This document shows positions 9,671 to 20,347 of a stretch of 64,000 nucleotides of DNA, one piece after another. The translations under genes and the position numbers were made by a program. The stretch's first letter is position 1, and every line of letters begins with the position of its first letter. The DNA lies in the NCBI GenBank assembly GCA_025084515.1, contig JAJAGP010000081.1, positions 496,001 to 560,000 of the forward strand. The letters are read 5' to 3'. The DNA comes from Ancistrus triradiatus. Lineage: Eukaryota; Chordata; Actinopteri; Siluriformes; Loricariidae. The notes beneath the pieces are model-generated. The model ran no database searches and was not told the origin of the DNA. It saw nothing but the letters and a program-made list of their open reading frames with translations.

Positions 9671-12600
9671 GTAGGTCACTTAAGTGCTGTAGTTTACTGA
9701 ACCTGACTCGCGTCAAGTCTTCTGAACTTCACCTTCCTTAGTTACTTACTTTGTTTATTATATACCTGATTATGTGCCTTGATGTAAATGATGAAAATAT
9801 ATAAATTATCATACAATTTACAACCAGAAAAATCTGTTACACAATACTGATTATGTTTAAAAGTTACACCACTGGAAGTGTTATAGTGTGTAAGACATTG
9901 TATAATCTTAGTATTTATGACTTTTAATATTTTCTCCTTAGTTTCATATTAAGACTGTTAAGAGGTTAATATTAAGTGCTGTCAAACGATTTTAACATTT
10001 TATTTATTTGTTTCGAATTATTAGCAGAATTTCGGCACACTTTTTGCAATTGTTTTGCATGTATTTGACGCTAAAGACTTTTTTCCTTTAAAAACAATTG
10101 CCATCATACGAATGTACAATAAAAGCTTCAACACAATGTGTTTACTACTTTCCAATGAATTCAACAATCAGCCTCAGTCATCAATGGAAATGTGTTTTTT
10201 CCCGTGGTTGTGCCACTTTTCAGGTTTATTTGAAGTCATTAAACAGGCGTCTACTTTAAGGTTGACCTCATTTAAGCTGAAAAGAGCCAGTTTTATTTGT
10301 TAAATGAGCTCCATTATTAAATGTTTTAATACCACATTTAATCGGTTAACGATTAAATAATTGCACGTTATTGTGTTTCAATTTGGGGAGTGATTATACT
10401 TTAATTATTGTTCTTCACAAGTGTTTCACAGCTAAATAGTGCTAAATTATAATATTTTACATTTAAATATTATGTCATATTGGCCTTAGGCAAAAGTTTG
10501 TGCGCCTGCTATGTTCTAAATGATAAGAAGCCGACGTATCCTCTGCATGTTATGTAAATCGAGGTCTGATTGCTGACTACAATCTCACAAAAGCTCTAGT
10601 TCCCATTTGTCTCATGACAGAAGACTTTCTTATTCATATTCTCTCTCTAAGCGTGGCTCACATGCTCCACTGTAACCTGCGGCAGACGGATAGCAAGCTC
10701 GCATTCCTTCCTCAAAACAAACGATATAAGATTATACAAGCCATGCAGGTGACTTTGATCTGAAGCGCTCACACTGGTGATCTTCATAGCTGTGATCACT
10801 AGTGAGCTTTTTGCAGTATTGTGGTCTTATGAAACAGCGAAGTGTGTGTAGTTGTGTGTAGACAATTCAGACAAACTGGACTTAAGTTTTTCACAAGTCA
10901 TGATTAATTGAACTACAGTATATTGCATTATTGCTTAAAAATAACCCTCTAACTATTACATGCATTGTCAGAAAACGTTTAATCTCAAAGAAATTGTATT
11001 TTTTGGTTTAGTAGGACCACATGTGAAGCTTTGATTGTTACAGTTATTCCCTAAAGTCATTTGATGTGTCGTGTTGTGTAAGTCTGAACATCTTCATGTC
11101 TTCTCTCCTGTCCCCTGTAAATTACTTAATGTACCATTTTATCCGAAAAAGCTCTCCAACCTGTAGAGTGCAGAATGTTTTTTTCTTGTACGTGACTCCT
11201 CTAATGGAGGGTTTTTGTGCTAATACTTGAACAGATGGAGGCTGGACCAGAAAAAGATCAATTAAAGCAAATGGGGTTGTGTTGTGGGGCGGAAGGGTAA
11301 AGCGATTGTTCCGCTGTGCTTATGTAAAATACTAAATCAATGTGCTGCAAGATAATCGGCTACTTCAGCCGGGCGAAAACCCAATCCCTTTCTCGGGGCA
11401 GGGACCAACACGAGGAAGAGCCAGTGCAACTGGGAAAAGGTCTAGTTTTCCTGGAAATCAAACAGTCCAACAATGGAAAGTAAATAGATGATATATAGTC
11501 CAAATGAAAACAGTAGCTGTTCATGACAAAACTAAATGTATTTGTTATTCTTTGCAGTAATAAGAAGCTACGTTCTCCGCCCAACTACTTCATCATGAAC
11601 TTGGCTGTAAGCGACTTCCTCATGGCCATTACCCAGTCACCCATCTTCTTTGTTAACTGTTTGTACAAGGAGTGGGTCTTTGGCCAAACAGGTAACATGC
11701 ATCCAATCAACAGTTCTTCTAAATCATTTAACATTTAACTTTTTTGCAGCAGTTAAGTAACAGTTCTGCTGTAGATTTGGATTTCCCAAACATGGGACCA
11801 TGGAGGCTTTAATGGCTTTGCAAGGCTGTTATGGAAATACAGCAGTACCTCGGTTCTCGTCGCTCCAGAAGGCTTGTCGAGAACCGAAAAGGAAGAGTGC
11901 AAGTTTTTCCCATAAGAAATCATGTAAATTGAATGAATCCATTCCAGATCCCCAGAAAATCCACCCTGTATAAGATGTTACATGCATTAATGGAGTTGTA
12001 TTGTACAGGTGCTCCCTGATTTATGATTGGGATATGTTCAACAAATTCATCATCAGATAAATATATCATGAACTGAGAAGGTTAACAAATGTTTGGTAGA
12101 GCGTCTATACAGTATAATAGCGGTGCCAATGATGAAGTAAGTGAATGTTTAAAACACTTATATAAACCTACAGTTATCACTAACCAAAATCATTAACACA
12201 AAGCTATATAATAATAATAATTTCTAATAATAATAAGTGTAGAAAAATCTCATGTCATTTAATGAGTAAAGGATTGAAAGTGAAAAGTAAAAGCAACACA
12301 CTGACTCTATTGATGAACTCAGGGCGCTAGCGTAGCATAAGCTACCTGCAGCCTGTATTCTGGAGCATTCTATTCCTATTTTTGCTTTCGGTCCTTATGA
12401 ACTGACCTTTTTAGGATCCATGGAGACCTATTTGCACTAAGAATGCAGTACTGTAGATGTAAAAATAAAGAAAAACTCGATAAAAATAGCGGAGCTCTTC
12501 ATTGAGAAAGTAGTATTGTGAATCTGAATCACTGAATCACTGTGTACTGAATCACTAATCGTGTTGTGAATGGAGTTTCGACTTAAACAAGCTCGACTCA

Positions 12601-15600
12601 TGCAAGTTTAAGCTAGAGCTTCAAGTACCGAGCAAGCGACGAGAACCGAGACCACTTTTCTAGTCAAAATGCATGGAGAATCGAAACGAGTTCCCAGGTG
12701 TACCACTGTAAATAAGCACAAGTGGGTCATGTAGAGAGGTCCCAAAATGTTCCCATGTGGGAAATCTTCTATATTTCTTATATACAGTATGCATTAACAA
12801 TTTCCTATGAAAGCCTCATTGGCGTTTGTTCCCTGCTTTAGCTACGATAGCTTCTTTTCACGTAGAAAAATCAACAAAATGTCATTTGGACTATAATTCT
12901 TAATGAATTCATCATGATAATAAATTTGACTAACCTGCTCTTCAGGATGTAAGATGTACGCCTTCTGCGGGGCCTTGTTTGGCATCACCTCCATGATCAA
13001 CCTGGTGGCCATCTCCATCGACCGCTACGTCGTCATCACCAAGCCTCTTCAAGCGGTCCAGTGGACGTCGAAGCGCCGGGCGCTGGTCAGCATCCTGCTG
13101 GTGTGGATTTACTCGCTGGCCTGGAGTTCGGCGCCTTTACTCGGTTGGAGTGAGTGTGGTGTCCTTATTTTGGATGAAATAGTTTAGCGTTTATCTACGG
13201 ACATTCCTTATGGATTTGTCTGTCCGTCCTTTTGGGAACAGGTTCATATATCCCTGAGGGGCTCATGACGTCTTGTACGTGGGACTACGTCACTTCAACT
13301 CCGGCTAATAAGAGTTACACGCTCATGCTGTGCTGCTTGGTCTTCTTCGTCCCCTTGGGCATCATCTCCTACTGCTACGTCTTCATGTTTCTGGCTATTC
13401 GTAGCACAAGCAGGTCCGAATACCCAAATCACTGATTTTGTTACTTATATAGGGTTCAGGATAACACTTCTTTAGGTTGGTCTGGATACTGCTAAATGCT
13501 GTAAATGCTGTAAAGTGGATAGGTCCGTATGTTATTTACAAAATGAGGTGGCTGGTATCATACCACCAAAAAACCATGACACTCCCAGAAGTGACATCAG
13601 TGCAGTCCTGAACCAGACAATAAATACCTTCCAGCATATCAGTGGCTGATTACTGTGGATTTTCTCTTGCATGATTTCAGAGAAGTCGAAAGTCTCGGTT
13701 CCCATGTGAGGAACACCACACTGATTCAGCACCAGTCTATAAGGAGGGAGTGGAAACTGGCAAAGGTCGCCTTCGTGGTCATTATCGTGTACGTGCTGTC
13801 CTGGTCGCCCTACGCCTTCGTTACTCTCATTGCTTGGGCAGGGTAAGTGCTCCCTGCTTATTCCTTTCACATGACATCTCAATGGAGTTATATCAAATTA
13901 TATTATAATATTACGTAGGAATGCACGCTCTTTGGTGCATCTGATGTCTTTTAATCTCGTTAAACATGCCTCTAAGATTTATAGTAGTTCTTGAAAAATG
14001 TGGGGGGTAATACAGTAGTGTGCAAAAGTCTTAGGCCACCATTATGTTAGATATACCAGTTTTTAAGCAATGGTGTGATGAACATGTATTATTTCTCAGC
14101 AGTACAAACAGAAAATACAGGAAATGTGTATTTCTTTTTTGGTGGCTTAACACTTTTGCACAATACAGTTTTTATGTATGCCTTTTCTCATAGAATTACT
14201 AAAACTTAAACACTTATTTGTGAAGCACTTTGAGATGCTATCTTTAAACTGAAGTGATATAATAACAATAAAAGATTATTATAAAAGATTGTTATAATAT
14301 AACAATAAAAGAATCTTATTATCATTAGCATTTACCATTTTGCTAAAATCCAAGTGGTGAAACAGTGAAGCTCTGTTCTTTTGAGACATGCCATGATCAT
14401 CAAGGCTTGGTGGGAGAGATGGCGTACATATTAAGTGCATATAATAGCGCACCCTACAGGTGCATCCAGCTACCCCATAACGCCTGAACAACAGTGCAAC
14501 ACAACAACAGAAGGTGCAAAGGCTGGCTTCGGGTGTCTCATGTTAGTCCTCATGCGTAAAGTCGTTGTCAACCACAGGAGGCTCAGACCCCGAATGGAAA
14601 TGGATGATGAATAAATTTGGGAGTAACGTTAGAACAATGTATCGTATGAATATTGATTTTGATTCCCTTACCCTTATTTCTTTGTAATAAATGTGTGTGC
14701 GTTTTCACTCCTGGGTGACCATAATATAGAATCAGAGAGTCACACAGAGCCCAGGGCAAGTAAACAACATGTCCATACACACCAGTACTGGGATGATGTG
14801 ATGTGACCTGACTCATAACAATGTCCAGAGGCATGCTTTAGCAGAGCAAGCCTTTATGTTTCACTTCAGTTTATCATTAAGTGTCAGATTTTTCGCAGCG
14901 AAGAAATCTGAAAATAAACTGGAACAGTAATATTTCTTTTGCACAAATGCGTCTTTTTTTTAACCTAGGACTGCTTGATAGGAAAGCGTCTGTAAGTAAG
15001 TCACGGCTTTAAAAGCTGTCCAGCGATTTCTGAAAACATCGTTACGCACGCTGTACGTTACATACGGTCGAGTGACCAGGAGAACAGTACATGAGAGCAA
15101 AACCAATTCCAATAAACAAATCAGCTGACCCTGTTTGCCACTGGAACATATTAGTGGTTCAATAATAAATTCCATGTCCTGTGATGGACTGGTGCCTGTC
15201 CAGGGTGTGTTCATTCTTTCCGCCCAGTGTTTTTTTCGGGATTGCTTCCAGACCCAATTCAGTCCTGACCAGGATGAAAGGTTGGAATGAAAAGTGTAAT
15301 GACAACCAGACCTACATGTTCTTTACAGTCTTTTTCTTCTCACGTGCATGGTTGTGTGGCTGAACCTAAATATATAGTCATAAAAAACAAGCTAGGTGAC
15401 ATTCTGCAGGGAGACGTGGTTTACTGCGAAAAGCTTGAAGGAAGCTTCTCCGTTCCAGCCAATGCCTCAGAAATGACGCATCTCAGTTGGTCACATGTAC
15501 AGACTTCTTTCTTGTCCTTATTCTCTAAACCAGTGTTTCCCAACCTATTTTCCTTGGAGCCCCCAGTACGAGTACAAAAAAAGCTGCGTCTAAAATATGA

Positions 15601-17719
15601 GAAAAACAGAGTGGGTGTTAATGCTAATGAGTTGCACCGCTTCGGTGACGTACCAACGTTCTGTTGTGTGCGTTTTCGACCTTCAAGGTACAGCAACATC
15701 CTGACGCCATACTCGAAGGCAGTGCCTGCGGTCATAGCCAAAGCCTCGGCCATTTATAACCCCTTCATCTACGCCATCATCCACTCCAAATACAGGTACG
15801 TTCCCTGTCTTCACCTGATCAATGCTGTGACTGACTGGGTCTTACCAAGCACCCCGTACTTTGTTTTCACTCTTTTGTTTAGGGACACTCTGGCAGAGAA
15901 CATACCGTGCCTGTACTTCTTGGGCAAGCCTCCGCGTAAGGAGTGCTCCGTCTCAAACAGCGATTTCTCCCTGAGGGAGTTCAGCACGCAGTCAACGGGG
16001 TCAAAGACCAAGTTCCATCGAGTGTCTTCCATGTCCATCGGGGACACAGTGAGTTCTCTAATAAGCCATGGGAAATAAAAGCGAAATCCTGCATGTCCAG
16101 AATGGAAAACCAAAATTTCGTACAACCTTTTGGAGAAAATATAGCTTTATCAGAGTCTTTTGTGATGTGTACTGGCATTAAAGTAACTCTAAGACACCCC
16201 TCTATGCAGAATCACTCCAGATTCTCAGAGGTTGTCATTTTGGGCTCGTCCAACAGGTTTTAAAGAGGTTTGGGTCAACATGCAGTAGCTGGCTTGGTTC
16301 GGTTGGGGACTTTACGTTTGGGTCCTTGGAACAGCAGTTTGACCAGCCTTTATTCTTAAATCTTCTTCAGTTGGGACAATGTAGCATGTTTTCTACACAC
16401 TAATCATGTGGATCATCTTGATTACAGTGAAAGTTCACATTTTGAATTCCCGGTAAGGGTCACAGGGATTCTGAGCCTATCTTGGAATACATTGAATGCA
16501 AAGTCAAAAGTCAAAGTCAGATTTATTCCTATAGTGCTTTTTACAATGGAGCATTTTCTCAAATCAGCTTTACAATTTTCTGTTATCTTCTATAATCTAA
16601 AGCCAATCCCAAATTGAGCAAGCCTAGGGCGACAGTGGCAAGGAGAAACTCCCTAAAGGTCATGAGGAAGAAACCTTGGGAGGACCAAGACTCAGAAACG
16701 GCCCAAACCTCCATGGGTGGCCTAGATGATATATGTACAAATTAAACCAAGTTATCTAATGAATAGGAATATAGTAATAGCTTAAATAAACAGAAGCTAC
16801 ATAAATATTACCAGAGACACCATATTTAAAATATATGTAGAGTAATATTTAAGAGATAATGTAATATTATGAAGAGCATAATACAATAGAATAGAAGACA
16901 TGTAAATACATAAAGTCACTAGGATCTTGTCCTCAGCGAGTAAGTTTTGATCACATGGCATGGTCAGGCAACCAGAAGATGGAGGGAGTTACTACCTTCT
17001 GATGAGTATCGGTATGCGGATACAGGCAAAAGTGCTCCATGGATCTCCTCTTTGGTGTCAGCAATGTGGATGAGGTGGCCGAGTTCAGATCATCTACATA
17101 TCATTGTGTTCTGCAGATCTGGAGTGACGTCGAGTTGGAACCAGTTGGCCAGCAGACGCTGTCCTTTAGGGTCTCCCAATCGGCTAACGTGCTCAGAGAG
17201 AAGCAACAGAGAGATCAGCAGGGGAAAATCAAGAGCGGTTCAGCTCAAGAGAAGGTAAGGTATGTGTTTCACGTCTGTTCTAGCTCCATCTGGCTGCAAA
17301 CAGCTCGATTTAGAATAGAAGTGTCACATGGATCTATTCTTACTTTTGTTTATCCAATACAGCCAGCAGTCCCACAGGGAGCCTCGCTGAGCAGCTCTGA
17401 CCAAGCTCTCACGTCAGTCAGCGTGGCCACCCAGCCCGTCCACTTGAGAAGATCAGGAGGAGATCATACAGAGGCCCGACCCCCGTCCTCCCAGCGTGAC
17501 CAGCCCTGTGAGGAATCCCTCAGCACGGAGTCCGATTCTTACGAACGGACAGACCTGTCGGAACTCCCGAGCCATGATTTAGTGACTGAACAGGCACCGA
17601 CGGACCTGACGGAGGACACAAGGCAGGAGGAGGACAAGCAGGCGGCGCAGAGCCAGGACATCAACCTGCTGCTGGAGAGCTTGCACTCTCCCTGGTTGGA
17701 ATCTGTGTTCTTCATCTGA
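9528..17719 (+). CDS. opn4x: Melanopsin, Xenopus-type (opn4x), nine coding exons
   Basis: This encodes a seven-transmembrane opsin that binds retinal and, by family, signals through Gq in light-sensitive cells. The nine exons (9528-9670, 11558-11691, 12946-13149, 13242-13413, 13681-13842, 15688-15795, 15883-16048, 17117-17254, 17363-17719) join in frame to 527 residues. Visible landmarks are N39 in TM1, D67 in TM2, C94/C172 for the extracellular disulfide, Y97 at the counterion position (Tyr, as in melanopsins), DRY 118-120, E166 in loop 2, SWSP 258-261 in TM6, retinal Lys K290 and NPFIY 296-300. The tail after TM7 is about 220 residues and Ser/Thr-rich, as in melanopsins. Loop phrases such as QWTSKRRA, WSSYIPEGLMTSC and TLIAWAG resemble opn4x more than mammal-type opn4m in my recollection; phylogeny would settle it. 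The N-terminus is short (16 residues before PDHAHY) and may be extended by an unseen upstream exon. Residues 304-306 are HSK, where HPK is usual. Confidence 0.9.
9671..11557 (+). other. opn4x: opn4x intron 1
   Basis: GT-AG intron. It contains a degenerate repeat beginning GTGCTGTCAAACGATT at about 9978, and an AT-rich region up to about 10370 with TAATCGGTTAACGATTAAAT, resembling a worn hAT-type non-autonomous element. Nothing else is recognised. Confidence 0.7.
9978..10375. repeat. Worn hAT-type non-autonomous repeat (tentative)
   Basis: The left phrase CTGTCAAACGATT and the internal TTAATCGGTTAACGATTAA near 10335-10355 match a common fish repeat style with TAATCG-rich ends. The right terminus is not clear, so extent and class are uncertain. 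A related one-sided fragment lies at about 19290-19365. Confidence 0.35.
11558..11691 (+). CDS. opn4x: opn4x exon 2 (TM2, start of loop 1)
   Basis: Acceptor TTCTTTGCAG at 11548-11557; donor GTAACA at 11692. Completes Cys48 and encodes residues 49-92 plus one base of codon 93. Contains NLAVSDFLMAITQSP, the TM2 signature of melanopsins with D67. Confidence 0.93.
11692..12945 (+). other. opn4x: opn4x intron 2
   Basis: GT-AG intron largely occupied by a degenerate DNA element with short inverted ends (11843-12708). No other feature is recognised. Confidence 0.7.
11843..12708. mobile_element. Degenerate DNA transposon with short inverted ends (tentative)
   Basis: The left end CAGTACCTCGGTTCTCG and the right end, read inverted (CAGTGGTACACCTGGGAACTCG), resemble each other. 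Internal CGAGAACCGA-like phrases recur near both ends. No transposase is seen and no target-site duplication could be confirmed. The ends resemble those of the 56587-57029 element (CAGTGGAACCTC), so they may be one family. Confidence 0.45.
12946..13149 (+). CDS. opn4x: opn4x exon 3 (TM3, TM4)
   Basis: Acceptor CTGCTCTTCAG at 12935-12945; donor GTGAGT at 13150. Encodes residues 94-160 with CKMYAFCGALFG, the DRY motif (118-120), ITKPLQ, the SKRRA loop and TM4 up to LLGW. Tyr97 occupies the position of the vertebrate visual-opsin counterion. Confidence 0.95.
13242..13413 (+). CDS. opn4x: opn4x exon 4 (loop 2, TM5)
   Basis: Acceptor TTTTGGGAACAG at 13230-13241; donor GTCCGA at 13414 (weaker than the others). 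Encodes residues 162-217 with YIPEGLMTSCTWDYV (E166, C172) and TM5 ending AIRSTS. Confidence 0.93.
13681..13842 (+). CDS. opn4x: opn4x exon 5 (loop 3, TM6)
   Basis: Acceptor TGCATGATTTCAG at 13668-13680; donor GTAAGT at 13843. Encodes residues 219-271: a charged third cytoplasmic loop (REWKLAKVA) that by family contacts Gq, then TM6 with SWSPYAFV and AWAG. Confidence 0.95.
14013..14168. mobile_element. Short MITE related to the 130-485 element
   Basis: The left end CAGTAGTGTGCAAAAGTCTT and the inverted right end CTGTATTGTGCAAAAG share the family ends, with GGCCACCA/GGTGGC next to them. It is only about 156 bp. A TA precedes the left end but the right flank TA is lost. It sits inside an opn4x intron. 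Confidence 0.65.
15178..15295 (+). repeat. SINE-like 3' fragment
   Basis: Phrases GATGGACTGGTGCCTGTCCA, CTTTCCGCCCAGTG and CCTGACCAGGATGAAAGG match the downstream half of the repeat at 53108-53450 and of common fish SINE-like repeats. No tRNA-like head remains. Confidence 0.5.
15688..15795 (+). CDS. opn4x: opn4x exon 6 (TM7, retinal lysine)
   Basis: Acceptor TTTTCGACCTTCAAG at 15673-15687; donor GTACGT at 15796. Encodes residues 273-307 with VPAVIAKASAIYNPFIYAII: K290 is the Schiff-base lysine and 296-300 the NPxxY motif. Residues 304-306 are His-Ser-Lys where rhabdomeric opsins usually have His-Pro-Lys. Confidence 0.95.
15883..16048 (+). CDS. opn4x: opn4x exon 7 (helix 8, proximal tail)
   Basis: Acceptor CTCTTTTGTTTAG at 15870-15882; donor GTGAGT at 16049. 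Encodes residues 309-363 of the cytoplasmic tail, with NIPCLYFLG (possible palmitoylated Cys) and a Ser-rich stretch ending SMSIGDT. Reading through the donor gives only nine further codons to a TAA at 16076-16078. Confidence 0.9.
16049..17116 (+). other. opn4x: opn4x intron 7
   Basis: GT-AG intron containing a long copy of the 'GCGACAGTGGCAAGG' dispersed repeat. Nothing else is recognised. Confidence 0.65.
16500..16930 (+). repeat. Dispersed repeat, 'GCGACAGTGGCAAGG' family, copy 3 (longest)
   Basis: The best-preserved copy. The order is TTTATTCCTATAGTGC, TTACAATGGAGCATTTTCTC, AATTGAGCAAGCCTAGGGCG, ACAGTGGCAAGGAGAAACTC, GGAAGAAACCTTGGGAGGAC, CCAAACCTCCATGGG, then an AT-rich tail with ATGAAGAGCATAATA-like phrases also found at the end of copy 1. 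Confidence 0.8.
17117..17254 (+). CDS. opn4x: opn4x exon 8 (cytoplasmic tail)
   Basis: Acceptor TCATTGTGTTCTGCAG at 17101-17116; donor GTAAGG at 17255. Encodes 46 residues (364-409) starting IWSDVELEP, then a charged, Gln/Lys-rich stretch. Phase 0 on both sides, so it could be skipped without breaking the frame. Confidence 0.85.
17363..17719 (+). CDS. opn4x: opn4x exon 9 (C-terminus)
   Basis: Acceptor TTTGTTTATCCAATACAG at 17345-17362; stop TGA at 17717-17719. Encodes residues 410-527, rich in Ser, Thr, Glu and Asp, with many potential kinase sites. The last residues (LLESLHSPWLESVFFI) are hydrophobic and may be a conserved end motif. Same frame as exon 8. Confidence 0.88.
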   Translation, partial: PAVPQGASLSSSDQALTSVSVATQPVHLRRSGGDHTEARPPSSQRDQPCEESLSTESDSYERTDLSELPSHDLVTEQAPTDLTEDTRQEEDKQAAQSQDINLLLESLHSPWLESVFFI

Positions 17720-17910
17720 ACTCCAACTCTGGAGAAAAGCTGCCGAAGCTTCGTCTAAAGCCGCGCTCACACCGGCTCATACTCGCTCCTAAGAGCACAA
17801 CCGGGCGAAACTTTACGAAGCGCGTAAACTCGCATGCAGACACCAGCAAACTGAATTACCAACAGCGTCTATGCAAAGCTGCACCTGACCAAAATGGACT
17901 GTTTTGTAGT

Positions 17911-17916
17911 AATAAA
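17911..17916 (+). terminator. opn4x: opn4x polyadenylation signal
   Basis: Canonical AATAAA about 190 bases after the stop, the first one downstream. A later AATAAA near 19643 could serve a longer 3' UTR. Confidence 0.55.
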
Positions 17917-18499
17917 TATGCAACTGTTACGAAAGTGTGGGAAACGGAGCGGAGAAAATTGTGTCCTTAATGCATGGCTTTTGCATCGTTGTTCTTAGGA
18001 CTGTGCCCCCTTGGTCATGTGTTCGCACCGCAGGATTCTAGTTCTTAGGACGCCATGTATGGGACTTTTTTATCTCCTACTTCAGGGTAGGTACAATGAG
18101 TGTCGTAAGAGTTCAGCGACTGGTCCAGCCCTTGTTCAGTGCCTTGTTGAGGGCAACTGCCATTTTTAAATATCATTTCTTTTTCATTTTAAATACCTGT
18201 ACACCGGTAGCTCTATAAACAACAGATAATCATGCTAAAATTGGAAAAAAAACTCAGACTTCCAGGCTTTACTGAGCCTTTTGAGTCGTCTAAGCAAAAT
18301 TTGCATAGCTTACAAAACTTTGACGTTGTATGCAGTTCCTACTGGCAGTGCGAACGCAAACCAGAAAGGGCCCTGGAACAAATTAGTTCTTAGGGGAGCT
18401 CCGCAGGGGGTAGTTCCTCCTAAGAACTGTTTGGTGCGGAAGCGGCTTATAGCACTACCAAGAAAGGGTGGGTGTGGTCAGATTGAGACGAGATCCAGA

Positions 18500-18622
18500 C
18501 TGTCGAGACTGTGGTCTAGCGGTTAAGGAGTTGGATTATCAACCTAAAGGTCCAGGGTTCAAACCCCACCTCTGCCAAGCTGCCACTGTAAGTCGCTCTG
18601 GATAAGGGTGTAAAAAATGTCA
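18500..18622 (+). repeat. tRNA-derived SINE
   Basis: The head resembles a tRNA gene (GTGGTCTAGCGGTTAAGGA... GGTCCAGGGTTCAAACCCC, box B-like). It is followed by the family body CTGCCACTGTAAGTCGCTCT and GGATAAGGGTGT. Relatives are at 26361, 42958, 49516, 49855 (inverted) and 52885. It is a SINE and not a tRNA gene, because the acceptor arm is not formed and the body recurs. Confidence 0.75.
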
Positions 18623-19797
18623 ACGTAAACAAGATCATGGGAAAGAAATACGCAGTCAAACCAGGGTCAGTCTGTTTATAGATGTACATCAGGGATATGA
18701 CAGAAAAAAAGTGACATTTATTATTATTGAGTGATGATGTATCACAATCACAGCCACGCCTCATAGCTGCTGTTCAGTGTGTTTACGTGATCGAATCTGC
18801 AAGATTTGGTCCCTCTTTATTAACTATTTTTGCACAAATTCTAAATCTGCTTTCAGAACTTCTCTTATCTACAGCATTGGAAACAAAGTTGAACAAACAC
18901 AAATGCTCTGTTTTGGTCTGTGAACTGCAATAGCTTCAGTTTTGAAAGAACAAGCCAAGATAAATGAGCCACCAGGGACCTGAAGAAAAAAAATGACTGG
19001 ACGTGTTGGGATGCAAACAGCTACCAGACCTTGAGCAGCAATTTCCTGTCGCTGACAGATTAGAGGTCGATGTGTAAACATGTTGGACGCAGTGTGTTTT
19101 CCACTCTGTTGAAAAGTTGTGCTTTTGTGTATTTAAGTGTTAAGATTTTCAGTGTGATGAGCAAAAGCGTATATAAGGTGGTGTCTGAAATTGTTTGCTA
19201 CCCTCACCAACTTTGCATGTATGTACAGTGTAGGAATGGTGATTAGGGGACTATTTTGGACACTGCCCTCACCTGGTGGAGCGGGGAAAAACAACGCGAT
19301 TACCGCGTTAGAATTCTTTTCGTTAACAGAATCGTGTTGTTAACGTGTTAACTTTGACAGTCCTGATTTATGAGTTCTGTCTTAAATGAATTAAATTGTG
19401 CTTATTTATTTCAGTAAGCCGATTCGCACCTATGAAGAGCATTAATGACTGGACTCAAACATCTGACAGAATCACATGCCTGAAAATGTAACCACTTTGA
19501 CTTCACTTGATTTTTGTGACATTACTTTTCCACTTTTGCTGTCTTTATCACGTCTGGTTTGCGATCTTTTGTCACTGAAACGCTACATACTTGACGATAT
19601 GTTGTATGTATAATTGTGACTGACTCACGAAGCCACGAAAAAAATAAATGCTGCAAGCACACAGGAAGGATGAAAAAACTAAACTTGAGAGTAGAACCAA
19701 ATACTAATGGATATCACTGCCGTTGTTTCCCTGTATAACTCATTGAAACATGGTTCATTTTTGTGATCCGCGTACGCTGTAATGCAGTGTGCATTTT
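18623..19797. other. Intergenic, mostly featureless
   Basis: No gene is recognised. A one-sided hAT-like fragment (CGCGTTAGAATTC, GTTAACGTGTTAACTTTGAC) lies at about 19290-19365. Confidence 0.5.
19290..19365. repeat. One-sided hAT-like repeat end
   Basis: GCGATTACCGCGTTAG followed by GTGTTAACTTTGACAGTCCT resembles the end of a common fish non-autonomous repeat. The inverted phrase GGACTGTCAAAGTTAAC parallels the CTGTCAAACGATT start at 9978. No partner end was found. Confidence 0.35.
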
Positions 19798-20347
19798 TGG
19801 CCACTGGTGGCAGCGTAGAGCGCTGAGATAATGCGTATCGTGTGTTGATCACATACATGGTGCAAAACGTCAAACAAACAAGTGGCAGGTTAAACATGAC
19901 ATATTAGCCATAAATGTTACGAGGTTAAAAATATACATTCAGATAGAGTAGTGAAACTTTACTTAAAATAAATTGTGGTTTTTAAAAAACTACACGGTCA
20001 CGTTTGTAATATTTAATGTTACATCTAGAGCGTACGCATTTGGAGAAATGTGTCACACGGGTTAGTTCCTTGAGGCCTTCGACTTAACCTCGTTTCATTT
20101 TGAGAAGGTCAACAAACTGCACTCGGACAACGTGCTTGGACATTTGTGTTACCCTTTTTTCCAGTGGTATATTCTGTGACGTTTATATGTTGTGTCAGCT
20201 ACAAAGACTATATTGTTAATATATTGCAAGATTTAAATTAAATATCTTGTCTTTAAATATATTTGTGGCTTGGTCTTCATTTTTCGGTCTTTTCTTTGGA
20301 AAATCTCATGTTTGTCAGCTCAAAATCTGGAAATATTGTGGAACATG

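Larger units (their letters stand above)
13843..15687 (+). other. opn4x: opn4x intron 5
   Basis: GT-AG intron of about 1.85 kb. It contains a short MITE (14013-14168) and a SINE-like fragment (about 15178-15295). The rest is AT-rich without recognised features. An open frame runs through its last ~400 bases into exon 6 by chance. Confidence 0.7.

Noticed and set aside
10475..10530. TTAGGCAAAAGTTTGTGCGCC as a transposon end
   Set aside because: It resembles some Tc1-type ends, but no inverted partner or TA-flanked element was found nearby.
15287..16078. A 263-codon open frame on the plus strand
   Set aside because: It runs through intron 5, exon 6, intron 6 and exon 7 of the opsin. Only the exon parts show opsin sequence, and good splice sites bound them.
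17039..17719. A 226-codon open frame on the plus strand as one gene
   Set aside because: It fuses opn4x exons 8 and 9 through an in-frame intron; donor GTAAGG at 17255 and acceptor CAG at 17360-17362 are convincing.
9528..17719. Calling the opsin mammal-type opn4m
   Set aside because: Loop and helix wording (QWTSKRRA, SLAWSSAPLLGWSSYIPEG, TLIAWAG) is closer to the Xenopus-type family. This relies on recollection and should be confirmed by a tree.
19801..19814. CCACTGGTGGCAGC as another CTCF site
   Set aside because: It looks similar, but aligned to the core it is one base short between the CCA and GGC blocks, giving several mismatches.
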